Shown in pieces: positions 1-7,952 of a stretch of DNA of 64,000 nt (the first letter of the stretch is position 1; each line of letters begins with the position of its first letter). The stretch lies in the NCBI GenBank assembly GCA_963422705.1, contig OY730443.1:3596001-3660000 (forward strand), given 5' to 3'. A model generated the notes under the pieces. That model saw only the letters and a list, made by a program, of their open reading frames with translations, was not told the DNA's origin and did no database searches. Source of the DNA: G963422705 sp963422705. GTDB lineage: Bacteria > Poribacteria > WGA-4E > WGA-3G. Made by a program: the position numbers and the translations under genes.

Positions 1-850
1 CATCAACTGTCATTTTTCCACCAAGGGTTGCATGGACAAACGAAATTCTTGCAGACGTCAGTAAATCGTTACGTTCGCGTTTAAAGCGTTGATGCGGTAG
101 TACATTGATGGCAACCAACAGGTCACCGGGGGGTGCGCCATTTGCCCCGGCTTCGCCTTCGCCGCGCAATTGATATTTGAAACCTGTTTCAATGCCTTTA
201 TCAATATTCAGTTTGATATCACGTTTTACCCGCATGAGTCCGCGCCCGCGGCACCGTTTGCAAAGTTCCAGAATGATTTTGCCTTCCCCTTCGCAGCGTG
301 GACAAGTTCGTGACATTGTGAAAAAACCTTGTGAGTGGTTTATCTGTCCTCTGCCATAGCATTCCGGGCACCTTTCAACTCGCGAGTCTTTCTGCGCGCC
401 GCTGCCGTCACACGTAGGACAAGATTCAAACCGTGGGACTTCTAGCGTTACCTCTTTACCGTAGATAACATCCTCAAGTGTGATGTCAAGGTTATATTGC
501 AAACTTCGGCCGCGTTTAGGGGCGTGCTGTTTGCCACCGAAGCCTCCTATGAGCTCTCCGAAGACATCGCCAAAAATCTCGTCTAAGTTGAAACCAAAGC
601 CTTGGAAATCTCTAACACTGTCTTCTACCCCGGCGTGCCCAAACCGTTCATAACGTCCCCGTTTCTCGGCATCCCGTAGCACCTCATAAGCCTCCGTCGC
701 TTCCTTGAATTTCTCCTCAGCGATTTTATCCCCCGGGTTCTTATCAGGGTGATATTGAATTGCGAGCTTACGATAAGCTTTTTTTATTTCTTCTTCATCA
801 GCGGTGCGTTTCACATTCAGAATTTCATAATAGTCGCGTTTTTGCGTCAT
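1..850 (-). CDS. dnaJ: Chaperone protein DnaJ (3' end beyond window)
   Basis: Hsp40 co-chaperone that stimulates DnaK ATPase and delivers unfolded clients in the cytoplasm. The J domain is at the N-terminus with the HPD tripeptide at residues 34-36. A Gly/Phe-rich linker follows, then four zinc-binding repeats of the CxxCxGxG type (CPTCDGSG, CPECYGRG, CPRCEGEG, CKRCRGRG). The frame is open to the window edge, so only the end of the C-terminal substrate-binding region is missing. The start is the ATG at 848-850. It lies 131 bp downstream of grpE on the same strand, so the two are probably cotranscribed; dnaK is not in the window. Identification is secure. Confidence 0.96.
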   Translation of the reverse strand, partial: MTQKRDYYEILNVKRTADEEEIKKAYRKLAIQYHPDKNPGDKIAEEKFKEATEAYEVLRDAEKRGRYERFGHAGVEDSVRDFQGFGFNLDEIFGDVFGELIGGFGGKQHAPKRGRSLQYNLDITLEDVIYGKEVTLEVPRFESCPTCDGSGAQKDSRVERCPECYGRGQINHSQGFFTMSRTCPRCEGEGKIILELCKRCRGRGLMRVKRDIKLNIDKGIETGFKYQLRGEGEAGANGAPPGDLLVAINVLPHQRFKRERNDLLTSARISFVHATLGGKMTVD

Positions 851-981
851 TTACCTTACCTACCTCTGCTCATTGTTAGAAATCTCCTGACAGGAAGTGA
901 TATTGGAAAGTCAAAACGAAAATTAATGTAAGGGCGCAGCTTGCGAGCAAAACTTAAAAAACCGTGTCTGTTTTCTCTCTA

Positions 982-1719
982 TTACTCATCAACGTCGGTA
1001 CTATCGATTTCGCCCCCGTCTTCATCCTGTGCGGGCTCTTCTTTTTCTGGTGCGCCTTGGGAGACAACAACTTGTGCGGCACGTATAACCCGCTCGTGCA
1101 GGAGATAACCGCACCTGTATTCTTCAACGACTTTACCCGCCGGTATCTCACTCGATTCGACTGCCAATATTGCCTCATGCTGCGTCGGGTCGAACATTTC
1201 ATCGCAGGATTCAATCGTTGTGAGTCCATGGATTTTGAGTACATCCAGCAACTGTTTTTGAACAAGCTGCATGCCTTCACTCAGTTTCGTAACTTCCTCG
1301 ATATCAGCCGTGTCGATGTTGCCCGTGTCGGTTTTCAAGACGGCTTTTAACCCTAAATCAAGGCTATCCAACACAGGTACGAGTCCTTCAATCAGATTTT
1401 CATTGGCGTATTTGAGTTGACGTTGCGTTTGGGTTTCTAATCGTTTCTTAGCATTTTCTGCTTCTGCTACTGTCCGCAGTAACCTGTCACGTTCTTCTTG
1501 ATATCGCTCACGCTCATCGCGCTCAACAGCTTCTAATTTTTCTTTAAATTCACTCCTTAATGCCTCAAGTTCCGCTTCTACGGTTTCAACGGTGCGTTCT
1601 TGAATTGGCGCGTCGGCCTGTTTAGATACCTCGGCATCATCGTTTACCGGGGCGTTAGAATCAGCCTCAGGGGTTTCTTGTGTTTCTATTTTTATGGGTA
1701 TTTTTTTTCCTTCAGACAT
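982..1719 (-). CDS. grpE: Nucleotide exchange factor GrpE
   Basis: Cytoplasmic exchange factor that releases ADP from DnaK. The 245-residue protein has an acidic, low-complexity N-terminal tail (about residues 1-55), a long charged coiled-coil helix (about 55-105), and the GrpE C-terminal beta domain with the family pattern around FDPTQHEAI and the VVEEYRCGYLLHERVIRAA segment near residues 180-215. The C-terminal tail is also acidic. It starts at an ATG preceded by a GGAGG-like ribosome site. It sits between the GGGP synthase gene (73 bp upstream) and dnaJ. No CIRCE (HrcA) operator is visible upstream. Confidence 0.95.
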   Translation of the reverse strand: MSEGKKIPIKIETQETPEADSNAPVNDDAEVSKQADAPIQERTVETVEAELEALRSEFKEKLEAVERDERERYQEERDRLLRTVAEAENAKKRLETQTQRQLKYANENLIEGLVPVLDSLDLGLKAVLKTDTGNIDTADIEEVTKLSEGMQLVQKQLLDVLKIHGLTTIESCDEMFDPTQHEAILAVESSEIPAGKVVEEYRCGYLLHERVIRAAQVVVSQGAPEKEEPAQDEDGGEIDSTDVDE

Positions 1720-1776
1720 TGTTTTCCTCCGATTGATTTTCGCTTAAGCTTAAATATGCGGCTTTCAAGATTACCT

Positions 1777-1782
1777 ATTATA
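1777..1782 (-). promoter_or_regulatory. Possible -10 box for grpE-dnaJ
   Basis: A perfect TATAAT on the minus strand lies about 57 bp before the grpE start, in the 73-bp gap after the GGGP synthase gene. No convincing -35 hexamer lies 16-18 bp upstream, so this could be a weak or alternative-sigma promoter or chance. Confidence 0.3.
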
Positions 1783-1792
1783 GCAAGCGGTT

Positions 1793-2539
1793 TTAGCCAT
1801 GAACCGCATCAGCGAACTGTTTCATTAATTCAAAGGAGCCGTTTTCCTCAAGCACATTGCCAGTGACAATAAAATCTGCCCCGGCGTCCACTTTTCTCGC
1901 GGCGATTTCTGGTGTTTGAATACCACCGCCAACGATTAGCGGAATGCTGATTTGTGTTTTTACTGTAGAAATAATATCATTTGGAACGGGGTTTTTCGCA
2001 CCGCTGCCGGCTTCCAAGTAAACCAATTTCATACCGAGGTATTGGGCTGCCAATGCGTGTGGCGCAACAATGTCTGGCTTATCGCGCGGGATTGGTGTCG
2101 TTCGACTCATAAATTCGACAGTCGCCCGATTGCCCCCCTCAATGAGTATATAGCCGGTGGGGATGGGTTCCAACTGGTAGCGCTGGATTCGTGGGGCCGC
2201 TTTGACTTGTTCACCTATCAGATAGTTTGGATTGCGCCCGCTAATCAGGCTTGTATAGAGAATTGCATCGGCATGTGGAGTGAGGTGCATCGAATCACCC
2301 GGGAAAAGAACAATCGGAAGAGATGTCTCGTTTTTTAACGCTTCTGCAACCGGGTGCAAATCGCAGGTTAAGAAACTCCCACCTAACAGAATTACGTCTG
2401 TTCCAGCCTTTTCAATGGCCCGCGCAAGTTTTGCACACTTTGCAACCTGGCATCGTTCCGGGTCTATTAGAACAAGGTAGCCGGCGCGATATTTATCAAG
2501 TGTTTTATGGAAATGCTTAAGAACCCAGTCTGATATCAA
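1793..2539 (-). CDS. Geranylgeranylglyceryl phosphate synthase (GGGPS/PcrB family)
   Basis: TIM-barrel prenyltransferase that in archaea joins sn-glycerol-1-phosphate to geranylgeranyl diphosphate, the first committed step of ether-lipid synthesis. Visible family signatures are LIDPERC near the N-terminus, YLEAGSGAKNPVP (about residues 173-186), and the C-terminal phosphate-binding segment IPLIVGGGIQTPEIA followed by AGADFIVTGN. At 248 residues it has the length of the Bacteroidetes/archaeal group II enzymes. The start is a TTG with an AAGGA site upstream. It is preceded by its own consensus promoter and lies in the same block as genes for the second prenyl transfer and for double-bond reduction. 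Prenyl chain length cannot be read from sequence, since some bacterial homologues use longer prenyl donors. Confidence 0.9.
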   Translation of the reverse strand: MISDWVLKHFHKTLDKYRAGYLVLIDPERCQVAKCAKLARAIEKAGTDVILLGGSFLTCDLHPVAEALKNETSLPIVLFPGDSMHLTPHADAILYTSLISGRNPNYLIGEQVKAAPRIQRYQLEPIPTGYILIEGGNRATVEFMSRTTPIPRDKPDIVAPHALAAQYLGMKLVYLEAGSGAKNPVPNDIISTVKTQISIPLIVGGGIQTPEIAARKVDAGADFIVTGNVLEENGSFELMKQFADAVHG

Positions 2540-2675
2540 GTATAAACTGTCCTTAGAGGTATAAGCCTAGAAGTCTCTCACGTGAAAAATTAACCCACTT
2601 TGAAGCGATATTTGCCTCATCGATGTCCCCGTAAGAGAATGCGATTTAAACTGAACCCCGAAACTGTCTTTAATT

Positions 2676-2704
2676 ATTTTACTATATTTGTGATGATTTG
2701 TCAA
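2676..2704 (-). promoter_or_regulatory. Sigma-70-type promoter for the GGGPS gene
   Basis: On the minus strand, TTGACA (2699-2704), a 17-bp spacer and TAAAAT (2676-2681) form a near-consensus promoter in the 277-bp AT-rich gap between the reductase stop and the GGGPS start. It predicts a leader of about 130 nt. It would let GGGPS, and perhaps grpE-dnaJ, be transcribed independently of the upstream ferredoxin-reductase pair. Confidence 0.65.
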
Positions 2705-2816
2705 ATTCTATTGCCTTTTAGCGATTCGATTTTAAGAAGAAGGCTTCTCCTCCGCTTCGTGCTATCCATCTCTCGGGTATTCCTCATGCCAAGGAAGACA
2801 CGGCATTATCTTCTGT

Positions 2817-4013
2817 CTATACCCACCCGGCAAAAATAAGGTGGCGCAATTCAAGGAGCAAGTTAGGGTGATGTCTTAACACTGTTCTGAAAACGCGTGC
2901 CAATGTCATTTCTTCGCTGGGGATTTTGCAAAGCACCTCTGCCCATCTATCAATGTCCTCGTCGGTAAATTTGTACATACCATCTCGGATGCGACAAATT
3001 GCTTTAAAATTTTTGCCTATCTCGTTATCCCATCGTTTGGGATATGCGTTCAGCACTTTGGTAGAGATATCTCCGATACGGATGGCTTCTAAAGCGGCCT
3101 CTGCGGCGAATTTTCCGGAATGCATCGCGTTGGGAATGCCGCCTCCAGATATCGGGTCGCTGTGATGCGCGGCGTCTCCGACAAGCATGAACCCGTTTCC
3201 GATAATTTTGGGGAGCCCTTCCCCGACGGGTACAGCGCCACAGACAATCCCTAAAATTTGTGCCGCTGGGAATTTCCGTTTGATAAACTCATTTAAGTAG
3301 TCGATTGCGAGTTTACCGCTTCTTCCACCTGAAAGTGCCCCACTGATACCGATTCCCACGTTAGCGATATTATCACCTTTGGGAAATATCCACACGTAGC
3401 CGCGTGGTGCGACATGTCGTCCAAAAAAAAGGTCGAAATAGTCCGGTTCGATGTCGATATTAGCGAGTAGATACTGGGCACAAATGCCGACATTGTGTAG
3501 TGAATGGGTGGTATCAATTCCGGCCCACCGTCCCACTTGTGATTCAACGCCGTCGGCTGCGATAACAATCTTCGCTTTGTAGGTATATTCTCGCCCTGAA
3601 TATCGAAAGATGACGCCATTCACGGTATCATCATCAGATTTCGTAACGTTTGTTACGCGCGCCTTTACCACTATCTCGGCGCCAGCATCTGATGCCATCT
3701 CGGTAAGAACCCGGTCAAAAACCTTCCGTTCTAAGACATAGCCGGGTTTCGGTAAATCAAACGTTACAGGGGTTTCGTTCGGTGAAAAGAGGCGTGCCCC
3801 CGGGATTTCGCGAGATACCCACGCTGGTTCGGGGTGAAGAAACTTGCACAGGTCCACTGTGCTGATACCCTCTGCTCAGCGAACGGGTGTCCCAATTTCC
3901 TGCCGTTTTTCCAGGAGAAGGACTCTTAATCCGTTTTCGGCAGCGACTTTCGCGGCAGTAGAACCTCCCGGGCCCGCGCCAACAACAATCACATCGTATT
4001 CAGGATGTTTCAT
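2817..4013 (-). CDS. Geranylgeranyl reductase family flavoprotein with in-frame UGA (candidate selenoprotein)
   Basis: FAD-dependent reductase of the archaeal digeranylgeranylglycerophospholipid reductase family, which saturates isoprenoid chains. Reading from the ATG at 4013 (preceded by AAAGGAG) gives the N-terminal dinucleotide-binding motif VIVVGAGPGGSTAA, then EKRQEIGTPVR, then UGA as codon 46 (3876-3878), then AEGIS and an uninterrupted frame to 398 codons. Homologues read PVR-C-x-EG, so UGA replaces the conserved cysteine. Downstream are GYVLER, the APRGYVWIFPKGDNIANVG segment and VGDAAHHSDPISGGGI, all typical. Without read-through the protein would lack its FAD-binding fold. Alternatives are a nonsense mutation or sequencing error. 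A SECIS-like hairpin follows the UGA and a ferredoxin gene lies 69 bp upstream. The family call is firm; Sec insertion is inference. Confidence 0.85.
3846..3862 (-). promoter_or_regulatory. Candidate bacterial SECIS hairpin in the reductase mRNA
   Basis: Immediately 3' of the in-frame UGA, GCACAG and CTGTGC form a perfect 6-bp stem closing the 5-nt loop UGGAC. The loop begins 19 nt after the UGA. Bacterial SECIS elements recognised by SelB generally have a stem of at least 4 bp, a small apical loop with a G among its first two nucleotides, and a UGA-to-loop distance of about 16-37 nt. All three conditions hold. The hairpin lies inside coding sequence, as bacterial SECIS elements do. Confidence 0.6.
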
Positions 4014-4082
4014 TCTGACTCCTTTGGAAAGCACGCTTTCAAAGCGCGGCTCATTGCGTGAACTCCGAAAGATTGACTGTTT

Positions 4083-4301
4083 TTAAAAAAGTCCTCTGCC
4101 TGGATAATCGGGATAGTAAATCTTTCCGTTTCGCTCCATGGCAAGTACGCCCACTGGACACCCCTTCACGCATTTCATACAATCAGTACACTTGGGTTGT
4201 TCGATTTTTAAGTGCGTATCTACCAACTCAATGATATTTTCTGGGCATACAGCAACGCAGGCCCCGCAATATACACAGAGCTCCTCGTTAATATGAATCA
4301 T
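4083..4301 (-). CDS. 2[4Fe-4S] ferredoxin adjacent to geranylgeranyl reductase
   Basis: Small 72-residue electron carrier starting at MIHINEELC. Two complete cluster motifs are visible, CVYCGACVAVCP and CTDCMKCVKGCP, each CxxCxxCxxxCP. The ATG overlaps the TGA of the upstream methyltransferase gene as ATGA, which suggests translational coupling. An AAGGAG site lies 10 nt upstream, separated by a run of ten A. An in-frame start further upstream exists but would lie inside the methyltransferase gene. The archaeal reductase of Methanosarcina is known to need a neighbouring ferredoxin as electron donor, so this protein is the obvious candidate donor for the geranylgeranyl reductase 69 bp downstream. 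Confidence 0.9.
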   Translation of the reverse strand: MIHINEELCVYCGACVAVCPENIIELVDTHLKIEQPKCTDCMKCVKGCPVGVLAMERNGKIYYPDYPGRGLF

Positions 4302-5680
4302 TTTTTTTTTGCTCCTTCGATAGCTAAAGATTTTGTGCCCGATTGCAACTGTTTGCACCGCACCAATTCATAGAGCAAAACGCCCGCGGCAATTCCCACA
4401 TTAAGTGAAGATTGCCCTGCTGCCATCGGAATTCGCACCAAGTGTGGACACTCCTCCCGGGTTGTAGCGGATAGCCCTACGTTCTCATTTCCGACAATCA
4501 CTGCGGCGGGGAAGTGAAACGGTGTCGAGTACAATTGCTGTTGTGCACTTGCCGTTGCCCCGAGTAAAAACCATCCGGCATTTTGTAATTTCTTAAACAG
4601 CGTCCGAAAATCCGTTGTGTGGAATAACGGCAAACGGCCAATAGCACCGCGTGATGCACGAATACAGTTTTTATCAAAAGGGCTCGCGCCGTCACCGCTG
4701 AGTAAGACTGCGGATACCCCCGCGGCGTCAGCTGTCCGTAATGTCATCCCTAAATTATCTGGGTTGGCTATATTTTCTGTGATGAGCAGCGTGCAACCTT
4801 GGCTAAAGTGGAAATTGAGTTCCCCGTCTCTCGATAGCGCGTTCCGATAGTTAAGATGAACCGACGCGACTATTGAGCAAACGGGACGGGTTGTCGTGAC
4901 AGAACCCATCACGCCCTCACTCACCTGATAGCAGGACAGTTCCTCTGCATGTATCCGTCTTAAGAGCGCTAAACCGTCTGTACTCTCAATAAAAGTTGGT
5001 GTGTACAGAACGGTTTCAACAGGAAGGCCATCGGTAATAGCGCGGTTTACTAACCGGCTGCCCTCTACAACAAATCGGGAATGTTCAAGTTTACCTTTCA
5101 AAGAAGCCAATTTGCGAAACTGCGAGGCGATAGTGTCTTTCCGTTTGGAAACTGTCCGGGCAGTTAACTGGTGGTTGCCGGTTAACCGCGATTTGAGCTG
5201 AACACCGCGTTTGACACCTCTATAAACTGGTTTTCTGTCCCGTTTCGGCTCATCCTGTCTTTCACACAATTTCGTTGTTTCTTTAAAATGGACGGTATCG
5301 GTTTCGACAATTGTCCCTTCTAGTACTTCTATCAAAGCGTTGTGCATCCATTTTTCTTGTACATGAAACCGGCCGGTAGATTTTCTTGGAAAAGCGAGTA
5401 GGAGTTCCCGCAAAGCTCTTTCGGTTGTTGCGGTGAGAAACACATAATATTCAGTAGTGGAAGCCACGCTTACGGAACTATCTACTGGTGACATCAACAT
5501 GACACCATCTAGATTATCTGTTCCAGTAACGTTGATTTGATACGGAATTTGCCATTCGCCTGTTTTGGAAAAGATATCGTGCGCTTGTTTGAAATGGTGC
5601 ACCGCGACAGCATCCGGACTCTTTTTTTCCAAAAAAGCGATAATTTTATCGTAATCGTGGTTGAGGGGTTTAATGTCCAT
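4298..5680 (-). CDS. SpoU/TrmH-family RNA 2'-O-ribose methyltransferase with extra N-terminal domain
   Basis: The C-terminal half carries the SPOUT knot motifs: NIANPDNLGMTLRTADAAG (motif 1), VIVGNENVGLS (motif 2) and IPMAAGQSSLNVGIAAGVLLYE (motif 3). An SpoU substrate-binding domain precedes it (about residues 190-275), including VVEGSRLVNRAI. The protein is 460 residues, against roughly 250-270 for typical members. The first 150 or so residues are an extra domain that I cannot assign with confidence; a GNAT-like fold is possible. It should methylate a ribose in rRNA or tRNA, but the target is not predictable. Its stop overlaps the ferredoxin start. Confidence 0.85.
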   Translation of the reverse strand: MDIKPLNHDYDKIIAFLEKKSPDAVAVHHFKQAHDIFSKTGEWQIPYQINVTGTDNLDGVMLMSPVDSSVSVASTTEYYVFLTATTERALRELLLAFPRKSTGRFHVQEKWMHNALIEVLEGTIVETDTVHFKETTKLCERQDEPKRDRKPVYRGVKRGVQLKSRLTGNHQLTARTVSKRKDTIASQFRKLASLKGKLEHSRFVVEGSRLVNRAITDGLPVETVLYTPTFIESTDGLALLRRIHAEELSCYQVSEGVMGSVTTTRPVCSIVASVHLNYRNALSRDGELNFHFSQGCTLLITENIANPDNLGMTLRTADAAGVSAVLLSGDGASPFDKNCIRASRGAIGRLPLFHTTDFRTLFKKLQNAGWFLLGATASAQQQLYSTPFHFPAAVIVGNENVGLSATTREECPHLVRIPMAAGQSSLNVGIAAGVLLYELVRCKQLQSGTKSLAIEGAKKK

Positions 5681-5797
5681 TTTGGAACGGGTTCAATTCT
5701 ACCTAGCGTGTCAATTAGGTGAAATGCGCATCTGACATTCTCCCGGCATGAATATTTCTTAGCAAGACTCGTCAGAGACGTTTGTAATTATCGGATG

Positions 5798-6655
5798 CTA
5801 AAGTGTTCCGAGATAGATGGCACCGAGCCCGACGAAGATATCCCATTTCATCCATCGTTGGATGAATGCACAGTTTTCTTTAGAGGCATCTCTCCACAAC
5901 CGAATGCCGAAATAGAGCATTGCCACGTCTACGCCCAGCACGACAGTAACTAAATAGGAAATCGAGTACCACCCGAATAGATAAGGGATGGGGCTAAAGA
6001 GAATAACGAATCCCATGAAACCTACCGCCGTTTTCACAGCGAGTCGGGGATTGAGAATCGCTAGTGTTTTAACCCGATTTTTTTTGTCTCCCTCTATATC
6101 CTCAATGTCTTTTACAATTTCGCGCGGCGTGTTGAACAGGAAAGCAAAAATTGCGGGAATGAACGTCCCTTTAACGGAATCTATCGCGATGCCTCCTGCG
6201 AGAAAGGTTAACGCTGTCAACCCACTTACCACTAAATTCCCAATGAGAGGTGCTCGCTTCAGCCAGAGCGAGTAGCAAACCAGGGCGATAGAGACAAGTC
6301 CGGCGATACCGAACGCGTAAATATTAATACAAACGCCAAGTACTATGCCGATACCGAGGAGTGTGATGGCGAAAATCAGCGCATCACGGCGACGGAGCCT
6401 ACCCGAAGGGAGCGGCCGCTGAACTCGATTGATTCGATCGATGTGATAATCACAATAGTCATTTATGGCATTTCCGGCAGAAACCAACACTAATGCAGAG
6501 CATGAAACTACCAGCAGCCGCGCATCTGCAAGCGTCTTGACTTGTCCGCCGTTAGCAAGCATGCCGCCTAAGGTTGTAGAAAGAAAAGCGAGGAGCCCGT
6601 TTAGGGGGCGTGCCAGCTCAACATAAGCGATGAAGGTTTTGTGTATGGTGTTCAT
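5798..6655 (-). CDS. UbiA-superfamily prenyltransferase, DGGGP-synthase-like
   Basis: Integral membrane prenyltransferase of 285 residues with about eight hydrophobic segments. The first Asp-rich motif NDYCDYHIDRINR (N65, D66, D69, D73) is followed by RPLPSGR, and the second is REIVKDIEDIEGD with DIEDIEGD at 183-190. The form of the second motif and the N-terminal ARPLNG match archaeal digeranylgeranylglyceryl phosphate synthase, which adds the second geranylgeranyl chain. UbiA members for quinones or chlorophyll are alternatives. The shared neighbourhood with GGGPS and geranylgeranyl reductase favours the ether-lipid role. It lies 112 bp downstream of lpxD. Confidence 0.82.
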   Translation of the reverse strand: MNTIHKTFIAYVELARPLNGLLAFLSTTLGGMLANGGQVKTLADARLLVVSCSALVLVSAGNAINDYCDYHIDRINRVQRPLPSGRLRRRDALIFAITLLGIGIVLGVCINIYAFGIAGLVSIALVCYSLWLKRAPLIGNLVVSGLTALTFLAGGIAIDSVKGTFIPAIFAFLFNTPREIVKDIEDIEGDKKNRVKTLAILNPRLAVKTAVGFMGFVILFSPIPYLFGWYSISYLVTVVLGVDVAMLYFGIRLWRDASKENCAFIQRWMKWDIFVGLGAIYLGTL

Positions 6656-6767
6656 GGAACAAAACAGGCGTGAGCCGTGTACAATGTTTGTCGTAGCAAA
6701 TCGAAACAGAATTTACAGGCACAGACACGATAGGACTAAGATATCGAGTCCACTCTCCTCCGGCCGT

Positions 6768-7832
6768 TCATTCATCCTCTAATTCCTGAATTCTTGCTTC
6801 AAGCTGCTCAATCCGTTTCTGGAGTTTGATAAACTGGCGTTGAAGTTCTGGGAGTTTTCGGGTAGAGGCGTGAATTCGCAATTCATGTTGGTGGGGCCGT
6901 GCAGGAAATCCGGAGAGACGACTGCCCGCCGGCATATCTTTTGTCACAGCGGACTTCGCGTACACAATGCTATCCTCACCGAGGGTGAGATGGCCCGCCG
7001 CGCCCGCGTGCCCAGCTATATCTACCCTGTCGCCGAGAATGCTACTCCCGGCGATACCGGCTTGTGCAGCCAGCCGGCAATCTTCACCGATTTCGACGTT
7101 ATGCGCAATTTGAACGAGATTATCCAACTTTGTTCCCCGTTTGATAAGCGTTTCAGAACAGGTTGCTCTATCAATCGTCGTGTTCGCCCCAATTTCAACA
7201 TCGTCTTCAACGACGACTGTGCCGATTTGTGGAATTTTATGGTGAAGCGGCGCATCTTCTCCAGAAAGTTTACCTACCGGCGCGAAACCGAACCCATCGC
7301 TCCCGATTACCGCCCCACAGTGAATAATGATCCGGTTCCCGATAGTCACGCCTTCACGAATGCTCGCGTGTGCGTAGATTAACCCGTCCGAGCCGATTTT
7401 AGTTCCTTCCCCAATATAAACAAACGGGTGGATAACAGTATCGCTGCCGATTTCAACGTTGTCCCGGATGACAGTAAACGCTTGGATTGAGACGCGTTCA
7501 CCGAGTTTTACGTTCTTCCCTAAAATTGCCGTACCATCAACCCCGGGAATCATTCGGTGTTGTTTATCTAGAGAGAACATCTCCAAAACTTGAACAAACG
7601 CCAAGTATGGATTTTCAACGGAGATCGTCGGTTTTCCATTGCCGGGGACACCATGTCCAATGATAATGGCAGCTGCTTTGGTTGTTGCTAGGGCAGCGAG
7701 ATATCTCGGATTTGCAATGAAAGTTATCTGGTTCGGAAGTGCCTCTTTAATACCAGAAACCCCCATAATCTCAATATCTCCATCGCCGGAGAGTTCGCCA
7801 TCCAATGCTTTACAGATATGTTTGAGTTTCAT
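6768..7832 (-). CDS. lpxD: UDP-3-O-acylglucosamine N-acyltransferase LpxD
   Basis: Third step of lipid A synthesis: transfers a 3-hydroxyacyl chain from ACP to the 2-amino group of UDP-3-O-acylglucosamine. The 354-residue protein has the LpxD N-terminal uridine-binding domain (ITFIANPRYLAAL near residue 35) and then a left-handed beta helix of many hexapeptide repeats (about residues 100-310). HKIPQIGTVVVEDDVEIGAN and IAHNVEIGED contain the expected active-site histidines. The C-terminus is a short coiled coil. The order bamA, skp, lpxD is the conserved outer-membrane biogenesis arrangement. It shows the organism makes lipid A, or at least its early intermediates. Confidence 0.96.
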   Translation of the reverse strand: MKLKHICKALDGELSGDGDIEIMGVSGIKEALPNQITFIANPRYLAALATTKAAAIIIGHGVPGNGKPTISVENPYLAFVQVLEMFSLDKQHRMIPGVDGTAILGKNVKLGERVSIQAFTVIRDNVEIGSDTVIHPFVYIGEGTKIGSDGLIYAHASIREGVTIGNRIIIHCGAVIGSDGFGFAPVGKLSGEDAPLHHKIPQIGTVVVEDDVEIGANTTIDRATCSETLIKRGTKLDNLVQIAHNVEIGEDCRLAAQAGIAGSSILGDRVDIAGHAGAAGHLTLGEDSIVYAKSAVTKDMPAGSRLSGFPARPHQHELRIHASTRKLPELQRQFIKLQKRIEQLEARIQELEDE

Positions 7833-7952
7833 ATGTATAGAGGTCTCAGCCTTTCATCTCCTTGTTTTGTCGATTAAAAGAACGGACGAGTGTACATTAA
7901 GTCTCTTGTCCCATCTCGCCGGGGCACTTTCGCCATTATCTACCGAACATCT

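Noticed and set aside
1720..1792. CIRCE/HrcA operator upstream of grpE
   Set aside because: No TTAGCACTC-N9-GAGTGCTAA-like inverted repeat is present.
2817..3857. Reductase starting at the GTG at 3857 as a complete 346-residue protein
   Set aside because: It would lack the FAD-binding GxGPGG motif, which is encoded in frame just upstream with a good ribosome site.
3876..3878. UGA in the geranylgeranyl reductase as a plain pseudogene or sequencing error
   Set aside because: The position is exactly the conserved Cys, the rest of the frame is intact on both sides, and a SECIS-like hairpin follows at proper spacing. It is kept as an alternative but is not preferred.
6840..7382. A 180-codon plus-strand frame across lpxD
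   Set aside because: It lies antisense to lpxD, whose hexapeptide repeats are unmistakable, and has no protein-family character.
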